Below, one piece after another: positions 1 through 7,688 of a stretch of DNA of 47,761 nt. The notes under the pieces were generated by a model that worked only from the letters and a program-made list of their open reading frames with translations, was not told the origin of the DNA and ran no database searches. Source of the DNA: Balneolaceae bacterium UBA3186 (GTDB lineage Bacteria > Bacteroidota > Rhodothermia > Balneolales > Balneolaceae); NCBI GenBank assembly GCA_002364085.1, contig DEXK01000010.1, positions 1-47,761 on the forward strand. The letters run 5' to 3'. Position 1 is the first letter of the stretch, and every line of letters begins with the position of its first letter. The position numbers and the translations under genes are program-made.

Positions 1-187
1 TAATCCTAAAGGTCTTCGTTCATTCTGAGAATATTACTACACTCTTCACCTGAAAGGATTATTCCTGCTTCGCAGACGCATCCGGATCATGTTCTCTTTT
101 CCGTCTTAAATACTAAGGGCATAGTTTATATCACCAATTAATATTAACACTGCCAATGAATTAAATGACATCTACTGAAATGACAAT

Positions 188-280
188 ATGATTGATTTTT
201 CAAAACTTCAGGATGAATCGAATCGTCTTAAGGTCACATTAAGAGATTCGCCTACGCCTGAAGTGCTGTTCAAAAAATAG
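188..280 (+). CDS. Possible small ORF, 30 aa, unknown
   Basis: ATG at 188 opens a 30-codon frame ending in TAG at 278-280, with an in-frame TGA just upstream at 176-178. The peptide is charged, begins MIDFSKLQDE and ends EVLFKK. It has no signal peptide or membrane segment. The main support is position: an excellent intrinsic terminator starts 15 nt after the stop, so something in this stretch is transcribed rightward. There is no clear ribosome-binding site, and I recognise no family. It could equally be a chance frame inside the 3' end of a transcript entering from outside the window. Confidence 0.25.
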   Translation: MIDFSKLQDESNRLKVTLRDSPTPEVLFKK

Positions 281-294
281 CATTGAGCGTTAAA

Positions 295-327
295 GCCTGC
301 TTTGATTTTTCAGAGTAGGCTTTTTTT
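295..327 (+). terminator. Intrinsic terminator
   Basis: GCCTGCTTTG (295-304) pairs over all 10 positions (two G-U) with CAGAGTAGGC (311-320) across a 6-nt loop. Seven T residues follow at 321-327. It ends a rightward transcript, either the small ORF at 188-280 or one entering from the left. Confidence 0.8.
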
Positions 328-372
328 AGTTTAAAAGGTATAAAGATGTTGAAGCGTATTGACGGTGCTATG

Positions 373-410
373 GTGTTAGGGTATTTCTTTAGAAATTTTC
401 ACCCTAACAC
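373..410. repeat. Perfect 10-bp inverted repeat with nested stem
   Basis: GTGTTAGGGT (373-382) and ACCCTAACAC (401-410) are exact reverse complements. Inside them ATTTCT (383-388) pairs with AGAAAT (391-396), leaving a 2-nt loop and a 4-nt bulge, so one long hairpin can form. No T-run follows, so it is not a typical terminator. It lies about 80 bp upstream of the tRNA gene and may be a dispersed palindromic repeat or a regulatory hairpin. Confidence 0.6.
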
Positions 411-487
411 TTTAACTCCATCACGCTAATTATCCATTCTTCTAATGCTTTTTTCTGAATGTAATGGTATCTTTGTCGCCCTACTAA

Positions 488-571
488 GCTCACGTGGTGG
501 AATTGGTAGACACGCACGCTTGAGGGGCGTGTGCTTTAACCGGCGTGGAGGTTCGACTCCTCTCGTGAGCA
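488..571 (+). tRNA. tRNA-Leu (anticodon GAG)
   Basis: The acceptor arms GCTCACG (488-494) and CGTGAGC (564-570) pair perfectly, with discriminator A at 571. The D-arm region has the leucine-type sequence GTGGAATTGGTAGACACG. The anticodon stem CACGC/GCGTG encloses loop TTGAGGG, giving anticodon GAG, which reads CUU/CUC. A long class II variable arm follows, then a T-arm with TTCGACT. The 3' CCA is not encoded (CTT follows), so it must be added by the CCA-adding enzyme. Confidence 0.96.
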
Positions 572-578
572 CTTTAAG

Positions 579-611
579 AAGCCTGTTTCAGTTCTGAGAC
601 AGGCTTTTTTT
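579..611 (+). terminator. Intrinsic terminator after tRNA-Leu
   Basis: GCCTGTTTC (581-589) pairs with GAGACAGGC (596-604) with one G-U, followed by seven Ts at 605-611. It lies 10 nt after the tRNA and just before the convergent stop of the response regulator at 621, so it probably also limits read-through between the two. Confidence 0.88.
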
Positions 612-620
612 ATAAACAAC

Positions 621-1370
621 TTAAACCCCAAGCCACTCTTTAAGTAAGGGTGTTTGTCCTCTGCTAATTACAATGTCACTGTTTACGGCCGGATCCAGTT
701 TTGCAATCACCTGACCTTTAAAATATGGCTCCAGCTCTGTAATGGAAGAATGATTGGCTACAAACTGGCGGTTTAATCTAAAAAATTCTCTGGGGTTCAT
801 CAGTTCTTCCAATTCAGAAAGCGTATAATTTATTATATATCTTTTTCCTTTTTTTAGAACTAAAAAAACCATCTTCTCCTCTGCTTGAAAGTACGCTATC
901 TCCGATGCGTTAATTGGTATTAATCGCCTTCCCAGCTTTACTAAAAACCGATCTTTATATTTTTTTTCTGAAAGCATTTCCCTGCTTATTGTCACGCTAT
1001 GTTTTTCGATGATAGACTCGGTGATCGCATCTAATTTCTGGAAGGCGTTATCCATTTTTTTTTGGGTAATAGGCTTTACCAAATAATCGATGCTATTCAT
1101 TTCAAATGCTTTAAGAGCGTATTCATCGTAAGCGGTCGTGAATATGACCGGGGCGTTGATCTCGGTATCATGCAGCGTTTCAAAACACGGTCCATCAGCT
1201 AATTCAATATCCAAAAATACCAGATCTATCTTTTCTTTTTTAAGGATCTCTTTTGCTTTTTTGCCGGTATCAGCTGTTCCCACTATGCTTGCATGGGGCC
1301 TTGAAGCAAGAATCAGTTTTTGTATTCTTTTTCTTGCCGGTGCTTCGTCTTCACATATTAATATTCTCAT
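621..1370 (-). CDS. LytTR-family response regulator
   Basis: A DNA-binding two-component regulator of 249 aa. The receiver domain (about 1-120) has acidic residues E7/D8, phosphoacceptor D54 in VFLDIE, T79 and K99 in YLVKP. A LytTR DNA-binding domain (about 140-245) follows, with the LGRRLIPINASEIAYFQAEE and FFRLNRQFVANH signatures. It is the last gene of a minus-strand operon: its ATG overlaps the kinase stop by 4 nt (ATGA), so the two are translationally coupled. The cognate kinase is the gene just upstream. The target genes are not evident; the beta-propeller gene of the same operon is the nearest candidate. The family call is firm. Confidence 0.95.
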   Translation of the reverse strand: MRILICEDEAPARKRIQKLILASRPHASIVGTADTGKKAKEILKKEKIDLVFLDIELADGPCFETLHDTEINAPVIFTTAYDEYALKAFEMNSIDYLVKPITQKKMDNAFQKLDAITESIIEKHSVTISREMLSEKKYKDRFLVKLGRRLIPINASEIAYFQAEEKMVFLVLKKGKRYIINYTLSELEELMNPREFFRLNRQFVANHSSITELEPYFKGQVIAKLDPAVNSDIVISRGQTPLLKEWLGV

Positions 1371-2386
1371 ACTTCAGGAGCTATTAAAGGAATTGTTACT
1401 GAAAAACTTGAGCGGTTCTCATTAACAGAGATCATTCGCTCAGTAAGAAAGGAGTATCTTTCACGAATATTCATAAGACCAAAGCCTACACCTTCCTTAG
1501 TTACTTTCTTGGGATTTAAAGAATTGATGATCATTAAAGAATCTGCTTGTTGTGTAATGGAAATCTCCAACGGGTTTTCTTTGGACGCTTCATTGTGCTT
1601 TATAGCATTTTCAAGAAGTATTTGAAGAGTAACGGGGGGAATTAAATAATCATCTTCGTTTTTTATATCAATATTGTATCGTATCTGATCAGCAAACCTA
1701 ATTTGTAATAAAAAAAGATAGTCCCTTATAAAGGTTAGTTCTTTAGATAATTCAACTAACTCATTGTCTTTTTCTTTAAGAATATATCTATAAACATCGC
1801 TTAGTTTTTCAAGGTATTCCTGAGCTTGTTCTGTGTTATAATCTATTAAAGAGTTTAATGCATTGAAGTTATTAAACAAAAAGTGAGGGCTTAAGTTTGC
1901 CTGAAGTGCCCGCAATTTGGCTTGAATGGTTTCTTTCTCCAATCGTTCTTTATCAAGAATAGATTTTTTCCATTTCTCTATGATCTCATCAGAGTTTAGG
2001 TATCCTCCGATCAGAAAAGATACGTTAAGCGCGAACAGATTATACTCGATCAAAAGAAAAGTCTGTACTTCTAAATCCCAAAGGTAATTATACAGAAAGC
2101 TCATTATTAAAGTCACATACAGCGGAGTGAACAGGATTGTAACTCCTATTTCGCCTAAGAGCCTTTTTTTTGTAGAAAATATCCAATCCGCTTTTGATGA
2201 AAGAATCTTCGATTTGATTCTGTGTGATTCAATGATCAGATAAACGATTACTGAAACACATCCTCCGTACTCTAAAAAAGCATACCAAGTAATAGAGGTT
2301 AATTCATATCCTCGTATTAGAAACAGCAGAGGGTATGAAAACAACCCAAATACAATGGAAACCAAAAAACGATTTCTAAGTGACAA
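1367..2386 (-). CDS. LytS-like sensor histidine kinase, 4 TM
   Basis: Membrane histidine kinase of the His_kinase (PF06580) family, 339 aa. Four hydrophobic segments lie at about 8-24, 38-53, 80-100 and 108-129, with no recognisable extracytoplasmic sensor domain. A short coiled-coil linker (130-160) leads to the phosphoacceptor H168 in SPHFLFNNFNALN, then the ATPase N-box (N260, AIKHN) and the glycine box GVGFGLMNI (299-307). The start is TTG at 2386; no nearby ATG fits. A good Shine-Dalgarno, GGGAG, lies 7 nt upstream and directly follows the stop codon of the upstream propeller gene, which supports coupling. With no sensor domain of its own, the kinase may read its membrane segments or the exported operon partner. 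Confidence 0.93.
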   Translation of the reverse strand: MSLRNRFLVSIVFGLFSYPLLFLIRGYELTSITWYAFLEYGGCVSVIVYLIIESHRIKSKILSSKADWIFSTKKRLLGEIGVTILFTPLYVTLIMSFLYNYLWDLEVQTFLLIEYNLFALNVSFLIGGYLNSDEIIEKWKKSILDKERLEKETIQAKLRALQANLSPHFLFNNFNALNSLIDYNTEQAQEYLEKLSDVYRYILKEKDNELVELSKELTFIRDYLFLLQIRFADQIRYNIDIKNEDDYLIPPVTLQILLENAIKHNEASKENPLEISITQQADSLMIINSLNPKKVTKEGVGFGLMNIRERYSFLTERMISVNENRSSFSVTIPLIAPEV

Positions 2387-2398
2387 AATAGAACTCCC

Positions 2399-3670
2399 TT
2401 AATCTACAGAAGCTGTTCTTATCTGAAGAACAGGCCATTCATTCAACATTGGCTTATTATCAACATCATAATAAGACCACGGGCTATTAGCTACAAAATA
2501 TAGTTTATTATTGAACACCGCCCCCAGAGTAGGTTCATTTAAGAATGGTGCGTTTGAGTCTATTATTGCTAATGTGTTTGGGATTGCATTTCCATTTTTA
2601 TCAATACTAATTCTTGACACTTTAAACGGGCTCGTTCCATTCTGTAAAAGTATCAGACTGTTGTTAGCAAAGTACATTCCGTCCGTGCCTCTTAGTAATT
2701 GATTATTAGACTCTAGCAACTGTTGTACAGAACGGTCTGAAAGGTCTATCTTCAAAATTCCCATAATATAATCTGATACATATAAGTACCCATTTTTTCC
2801 AAGGTCCAATCCTTGAAGATTAAAAAATTTTTCTGAGCTTAGATACGATTCAATATTTTTTGATCCTTTTTTCAAGATATATATAACCGGCTCATTTGAA
2901 TCAGTTATAAAAACATCTCCTGATTCAGAAATAGTTAAGTCTCCAAAAATATGATCTCCTTCTGTAGTATAAGATTGTAAGATCTCTTTCTTGGTTATAT
3001 CAATTTTAAGAACTGCAGCGCTGCCGTCTATCTCTTCATTATATTCACAAAATTGTGGTAAAACGGAAGTAGTAACCCACAAGATATTGCTATCAATAGG
3101 GTCTATTTTCATTCCAAAAGCGCCCCAAAAACCTTCTTTTTTCAGGTCCATGAAGTTTTCATTTTCAGTACCGTCTATGCTGATCGTATTTATTAATCCA
3201 CACCTTACATCAGAAATAAAAATGGTTTCGGATTTTGGATGCACAGCAATTCCCTCAGTATGGAATCCTTTCTCTTCAAATTCGAATAAAAGGGTGCTGC
3301 TGCTAATGGTTTTGTTTCTCTTTTCTATGGTTTCAATTAACCCTTTGTACTCTTTTCGATTTCTTATGGGTTTAAAATCTTCGTCTTCGTCAAAGTCAGG
3401 AACAGCATAAAAACTGGCTCTGTACTCTAAGATAGAAAGTGCCTCCTCATGCATATCATTCATAACATATGCCACCGCCAGATTGTAAAGTATAACTCTG
3501 TGGTTAGGTCTTAAGCTGTTTGAAGCTTCCAGCCCTTTCATAAATGTATGGTAATCACCCGATTCGTAAGCCGTAATTGCTTTCTGGTATTCTTCCCGAA
3601 AATCAGATTGAGAAAAAATATTGGCTGAGATATAAAAGAAACAGAATAAGAACGAAGAAAGTAGTTTCAT
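2399..3670 (-). CDS. Exported TPR plus SMP-30/NHL-like beta-propeller protein
   Basis: 423 aa when begun at the ATG at 3670, which gives a clean signal peptide (MKLLSSFLFCFFYISANIFS); a longer frame to 3715 adds a hydrophilic lead and is less likely. Residues about 20-95 form TPR-like helices (AITAYESGDYHTFMKGLEAS, then LYNLAVAYVMNDMHEEALSIL). The rest has repeated beta-propeller blades such as FHTEGIAVHPKSETIFISDV and LQGLDLGKNGYLYVSDYI, resembling SMP-30/gluconolactonase or NHL sensors. The protein should act in the periplasm. It is the first gene of a three-gene operon with the kinase (12-bp gap) and regulator, so it may sense for the system or be controlled by it. The fold call is good; enzymatic function is unknown. 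Confidence 0.75.
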   Translation of the reverse strand: MKLLSSFLFCFFYISANIFSQSDFREEYQKAITAYESGDYHTFMKGLEASNSLRPNHRVILYNLAVAYVMNDMHEEALSILEYRASFYAVPDFDEDEDFKPIRNRKEYKGLIETIEKRNKTISSSTLLFEFEEKGFHTEGIAVHPKSETIFISDVRCGLINTISIDGTENENFMDLKKEGFWGAFGMKIDPIDSNILWVTTSVLPQFCEYNEEIDGSAAVLKIDITKKEILQSYTTEGDHIFGDLTISESGDVFITDSNEPVIYILKKGSKNIESYLSSEKFFNLQGLDLGKNGYLYVSDYIMGILKIDLSDRSVQQLLESNNQLLRGTDGMYFANNSLILLQNGTSPFKVSRISIDKNGNAIPNTLAIIDSNAPFLNEPTLGAVFNNKLYFVANSPWSYYDVDNKPMLNEWPVLQIRTASVD

Positions 3671-3708
3671 GACAAGTAATTTTTTTTGACTACATGATAA
3701 ATAATCAA

Positions 3709-3739
3709 TTTCCAACAGTCTTCTTACGAAAGTTGGGAA
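3709..3739. promoter_or_regulatory. Inverted repeat upstream of the propeller-kinase-regulator operon
   Basis: TTTCCAAC (3709-3716) and GTTGGGAA (3732-3739) are reverse complements apart from one base, 15 nt apart. They lie about 40-70 bp upstream of the ATG at 3670 and downstream of the sigma-factor stop. The site is suitably placed for an operator controlling the three-gene operon. LytTR sites are usually direct repeats, so the binder is uncertain. Confidence 0.35.
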
Positions 3740-3790
3740 GTCACTTTTTTTGCTTGATTCGTCATATAAGGAAGTAAAGCAAGTGTCTTT

Positions 3791-5071
3791 TTAGTTTAAT
3801 CCAATATTATTGGTATTACAAAGTTGGATTTTTTTTGCTAAAAACTTCTTGTCCATTTCATGTTTTGAATGATCCATCGCAACCTGGTAGTAGGTTTTGG
3901 CCATCTCATATTTTTTTTCTTGAAAAAACATTGCGGCTTTTGCTGCATAAAATAGTTGCTTGATCGGCTTTGATATGATATTCTCAATTTTATCAAGCTG
4001 TTTAGCGCCAAGTTCGGGCCCTTTCCACTTACTTATCGCTATTGCTCGGTTAATTCTAATCACCGGATTATCCTCAAGCTCAAGTAACTTATCATAGCAC
4101 ACAGTTATACTTTCCCAGTCTGTAGATTCAAAACTTTCCGCCATACAATGAATAGAAGAAATCGTCGCCTCAAGGTGGTATGAGGTAATTGTCCCGGTAT
4201 TTCTTGATTTAGCAAGAAATGCTGTTGCCGCCTGGATCAATTTTTTATCCCATTTAGTTCTATCCTGTAATTCCAGTTCAATCATTTCACCATCTGCATT
4301 CAATCGTGATGGGAATCTTGCCATAGAAAAGTATATAAGCGCCAATAATGCATACGTTTCGGGTTGATGGTTACCCTTAATGCTTGAAACCAAAACCGCT
4401 AGACGAGATGCTTCAAAACAAAGATCTTCATTAATTACCTCATTTCCTGATGTGCTTTTATAGCCCTCATTAAATATCAGGTATATAATTCTGTGAACCA
4501 TATCAATGCGTTGAGCCGCCTCATGAATATGGGGAGTGTTCAGATTTACTTGTTGCTTAAGCAGAGAGCTCTTAGCCCTATAAATTGCTTTCTTAACTGC
4601 TTCGGGTGTACTTAATAAAGCGTTCGCAATTTCAGTATTATTAAACCCTGACAAGATCTTGAGCGTAAGCATAATTTGCTCTTTTTTGCTTAAGAAAGGG
4701 TTACAACATGCAAATAAAACCCGAAGCTGGCTATCTTTAATTTCTTTATCCAAATAAAGCTCTTCTACTTTTTCTTCCAGCCTTTCGCCGGCATATTGTT
4801 CGTTTAATCGAGCTCTGTTAGATTTTTTTTTGAGGTCATTAATAAGCTTGTTTTTTGATACTTGCATTAACCAAGCTTCGGGATTTTCAGGAACTCCTTT
4901 TGCACTCCATGTTTTCATAGCGGATAGAAAAGTCTCTTGAATTATATCTTCAATTAGGCTGGAGTTTTCAAAACCAAACAGGCGTATTAGAATAGAAAAC
5001 ATCTTTCCCGACTGTTGCCGAAAAAGATGTTCTATATTTTTAGAATCAGAATATGTGAGTTTGGTGCTCAC
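3791..5071 (-). CDS. ECF sigma factor with long C-terminal extension (ECF42-like)
   Basis: RNA polymerase sigma factor of 426 aa, over twice the size of a minimal ECF factor. Sigma region 2 (about 10-80) includes IEDIIQETFLSAMKTWSAKG and PEAWLMQVSKNKLINDLK. Region 4 (about 115-170) includes LSGFNNTEIANALLSTPEAVKKAIYRAKSSL. The rest carries the helical extension typical of the group (IFNEGYKSTSG, LCFEASRLAVLV, then TPR-like repeats). The extension takes the place of an anti-sigma factor in regulation. The start is GTG at 5071, sharing one base with the TAG stop of the YCII/DGPF gene, so translation is coupled. Linkage to a DGPF protein is the known hallmark of ECF42. The inducing signal is unknown. 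Confidence 0.92.
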   Translation of the reverse strand: MSTKLTYSDSKNIEHLFRQQSGKMFSILIRLFGFENSSLIEDIIQETFLSAMKTWSAKGVPENPEAWLMQVSKNKLINDLKKKSNRARLNEQYAGERLEEKVEELYLDKEIKDSQLRVLFACCNPFLSKKEQIMLTLKILSGFNNTEIANALLSTPEAVKKAIYRAKSSLLKQQVNLNTPHIHEAAQRIDMVHRIIYLIFNEGYKSTSGNEVINEDLCFEASRLAVLVSSIKGNHQPETYALLALIYFSMARFPSRLNADGEMIELELQDRTKWDKKLIQAATAFLAKSRNTGTITSYHLEATISSIHCMAESFESTDWESITVCYDKLLELEDNPVIRINRAIAISKWKGPELGAKQLDKIENIISKPIKQLFYAAKAAMFFQEKKYEMAKTYYQVAMDHSKHEMDKKFLAKKIQLCNTNNIGLN

Positions 5072-5406
5072 TACATTTTCATAACTTCACGAACTTCAAT
5101 ACTCCCACCAAGACGTAAAACCGGGCATCCTTTTGAAAGTTCTGTCGCCTCTTCAAGGCTCTCTGCGTTCAGAATATAGAAGCCGCTTACAAGCTCTTTG
5201 GATTCAATATACGGGCCATCAGTTACCACTTTATCTTTTCCCTTAACAGATCTTGCTTGTGGCGTTAAAGGCTCTCCGGAATCGTAATGCTCGCCTAACG
5301 TTTCGATCCATTTCATATGTTCACCTATCTCTTGTTGCATTTCTTCAGGAGAGAACTCTGCGTACATATTTTCTTCTTCAAAAAGTAACAGCATGTATTT
5401 ATTCAT
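5071..5406 (-). CDS. YCII-related (DGPF-domain) protein
   Basis: A small soluble alpha/beta protein (111 aa from the ATG at 5406; a 10-residue longer frame exists). It starts MNKYMLLLFEEENMY and carries the DGPY form of the DGPF motif in VVTDGPYIESKELVSGFYIL, followed by EEATELSKGCPVL. YCII-like proteins have a dimeric ferredoxin-like fold. Their role is unclear, but DGPF proteins are the standard partners and probable targets of ECF42 sigma factors, and this gene ends inside the start codon of one. On the coding strand TGTCCC lies roughly 60 bp upstream of the ATG, close to the TGTC-type -35 element I recall for ECF42, so autoregulation is plausible. Confidence 0.88.
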   Translation of the reverse strand: MNKYMLLLFEEENMYAEFSPEEMQQEIGEHMKWIETLGEHYDSGEPLTPQARSVKGKDKVVTDGPYIESKELVSGFYILNAESLEEATELSKGCPVLRLGGSIEVREVMKM

Positions 5407-5479
5407 GGTATTTAGTTTTTTATTGTTGATGTTCAACCTAATAACATATCAGCCTGAAAAAAGGGGACACTTTAATAGA

Positions 5480-7528
5480 TCAATTTCTGGCTTTAAACCT
5501 GACTGCCATTCCTCCACCTCTTGCCATGCTAATTTTTAATGTAGCGCTTGAGTTTACGATCTGTCCGTATTTTAATAAAAGATGGGGGCGAATTTCATAA
5601 TCTGCCGCCGGACCATCAGAATAGATAATTGCTTCGTATTCTTTTCCGGATTCTAAAAAATCTAGATTAACAACGTATTCACGAGCCTCTTCATTAGTAA
5701 CAGCCCCTAAATACCAATCATCAGAATTCCTGTCTTTTCTTACAACGGTAGCATGCATCCCAATTTCACCGGTAAGTACTTTTGTGTATTCCCAATCTGT
5801 AGGGACATCTTTAATAAACTGAAATGGAATCGGGTAGTTTTCATAGTTATGAATAAGGTCCGCAGCCATATGAAGAGGGCTATAAATGATTACATAAATA
5901 GCCAATTCACCGGCTAGAGTTGAATGAACCCTGTTAGGTGTTCTTCCTTCATCATTATCATTTAGTAACAGATCCAGCACCCCGGGCGTGTAATCAAACG
6001 GGCCTGAAAGCATTCTGGTAAATAAAATCGTTGGTACATAGTTTGGGGGATTTCCTCCATCTCCACTCCATGCATTGTATTCTTGTCCTCTTGCGCCTTC
6101 GCGAGTCATCATATTTGGCCATGTTCTACGAATTCCCGTGTCTTTGATCGGCTCATGAACATCTAGCATAATTCCGTGTTCTGCCGCTTTTTCTACCACT
6201 TTTCGATAATGACGAACCATATATTGTCCATGATGCCATTCTCCGTTCGCGATCATATCGCCAACATACCCGGATTTGATAGTGTTGATCCCTAATTTTT
6301 GATAGTAATCAAAGGCTTCATCAAGTTGAGATTCGTAGTTATCAATTCCGGTTGACGTTTCATTATGCATGATTATATTTGTCCCTTTTTGCTGAGCATA
6401 TTCCACAACTTCTTCCAGATCATAATCCGGGTATGATTCAGTAAAACTGAATTTATCTGAGTTTTTTATCCAGTCGCCGTCCCAGGTTTCATTCCAGCCT
6501 TCTACTAAAACGCCATCAAATCCGTGTTTTGATGCAAAATCGATCCACTCTTTGGTATACTCTGTTGTAGCTCCATGTTTTTCTCCGGAATGCCATGTTT
6601 TTCGATTCAGATGCATATCCCACCAAATGCCTACATATTTGCCAGGCTGTATCCAGGAAGTATCTTCAATTTTAGACGGATCATTCAGATTCAGCTCGAT
6701 ATAGTTGTTGACTAATCCATCCAGATCTTCATTCACTTTGATGGTTCTCCATGGAGATACAAAGGGAGTTTTTGCACGGACTTTATGTCCGGTTCCATCC
6801 ATCCAAGGAAAAAGCGTAGCCTGTAGTCTATTTTCTCCACGGTTGATCAGCGACATCGAAGAATAATCCGTTAATGCAGCTTCATGAAAACTCAGATATA
6901 GTCCGTTATCTGTTCTCATTGTTAGCGGGGTTGCGGCAGTATCAATCTCTGAAGCTTTTGATGAAAAGTTTAAATGCTCGTATCTGTTCGGGATGTATGC
7001 TTGCAGCCACCAGGAATCGTGATCATCAGGTAATACGAATTCTGTCTTTTCTTCCATGATCACAAATTCATCAAGTAATTCCTGTTCAGGCCATTCGTAG
7101 CGAAATCCAAGTCCGGTATCATACAATCTGAAAATGACATTCATTCTTTTACCCGAATCATCTTTCAGATAAACGGCTAATTCCTGATGGTTATCTACTA
7201 TTTCTTTTACTTCACCCCATGGCTGTGTCCATTTACTTGATGAATCTCTTTTACCGTAACCAATAATTTCAAAGTTTTTACTCAGATCTTCATCCTCCAA
7301 AACCACTCCCAGATCAGAGGACAGAATTACAAAGTCGGCACCTTTATTCAATCTATAGGTGGGAATTCCATCTTTTAGTTCAAATATTAATTGAAGTTGA
7401 CCTGATGGCGAATCCAATAATTGAACAGGAGAAATTGCTTTTTTTGCCATTCTATCAATGGAGGTGTTTAGACAGGACGTAAAAAGAATTAATGTAAGAA
7501 TTGACAGAAATCTGAAAAGGGTAGACAT
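5480..7528 (-). CDS. GH97 family alpha-glucosidase, SusB-like lipoprotein
   Basis: 682 aa with a lipobox (LFTSC, Cys19), so it is probably anchored in the outer membrane or periplasm. An N-terminal beta-sandwich (about 35-290) is followed by a (beta/alpha)8 barrel and a C-terminal beta domain, the GH97 order. Candidate catalytic or calcium-binding glutamates are E390 (MHNET), E459 (DVHEP) and E483 (GQEY). Their spacing matches E439/E508/E532 that I recall for Bacteroides SusB. The barrel strand reads IKSGYVGD rather than carrying the Asp nucleophile of retaining members, so an inverting alpha-glucosidase is expected. No SusC/SusD pair or transporter is adjacent; the gene appears to stand alone. 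Confidence 0.93.
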   Translation of the reverse strand: MSTLFRFLSILTLILFTSCLNTSIDRMAKKAISPVQLLDSPSGQLQLIFELKDGIPTYRLNKGADFVILSSDLGVVLEDEDLSKNFEIIGYGKRDSSSKWTQPWGEVKEIVDNHQELAVYLKDDSGKRMNVIFRLYDTGLGFRYEWPEQELLDEFVIMEEKTEFVLPDDHDSWWLQAYIPNRYEHLNFSSKASEIDTAATPLTMRTDNGLYLSFHEAALTDYSSMSLINRGENRLQATLFPWMDGTGHKVRAKTPFVSPWRTIKVNEDLDGLVNNYIELNLNDPSKIEDTSWIQPGKYVGIWWDMHLNRKTWHSGEKHGATTEYTKEWIDFASKHGFDGVLVEGWNETWDGDWIKNSDKFSFTESYPDYDLEEVVEYAQQKGTNIIMHNETSTGIDNYESQLDEAFDYYQKLGINTIKSGYVGDMIANGEWHHGQYMVRHYRKVVEKAAEHGIMLDVHEPIKDTGIRRTWPNMMTREGARGQEYNAWSGDGGNPPNYVPTILFTRMLSGPFDYTPGVLDLLLNDNDEGRTPNRVHSTLAGELAIYVIIYSPLHMAADLIHNYENYPIPFQFIKDVPTDWEYTKVLTGEIGMHATVVRKDRNSDDWYLGAVTNEEAREYVVNLDFLESGKEYEAIIYSDGPAADYEIRPHLLLKYGQIVNSSATLKISMARGGGMAVRFKARN

Positions 7529-7688
7529 TTCGTAGTATATAAGTGAGTGATAAAGTGGAATGTACTAAATGGAATTATTACTTAGAAAATGAAATGATGT
7601 TAGAGTTTATATTTGTTAACCATTTGTGATATAACTCTTTGTCTTAATTCGTTACTTATAGAAAACAAAATGAAACTTGAGAAATACT

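Larger units (their letters stand above)
1..487. other. Left-edge intergenic stretch
   Basis: No convincing long gene lies here. It holds a possible 30-codon ORF (188-280), an intrinsic terminator (295-327) and a perfect 10-bp inverted repeat (373-410), each listed separately. An open frame ends at a TGA at 26-28 and could be the last few codons of a gene outside the window, but eight codons cannot support that. Confidence 0.5.

Noticed and set aside
2991..3410. 139-codon plus-strand frame opposite the propeller gene
   Set aside because: Ser/Phe-rich shadow of the propeller gene, with no start signal and no domain.
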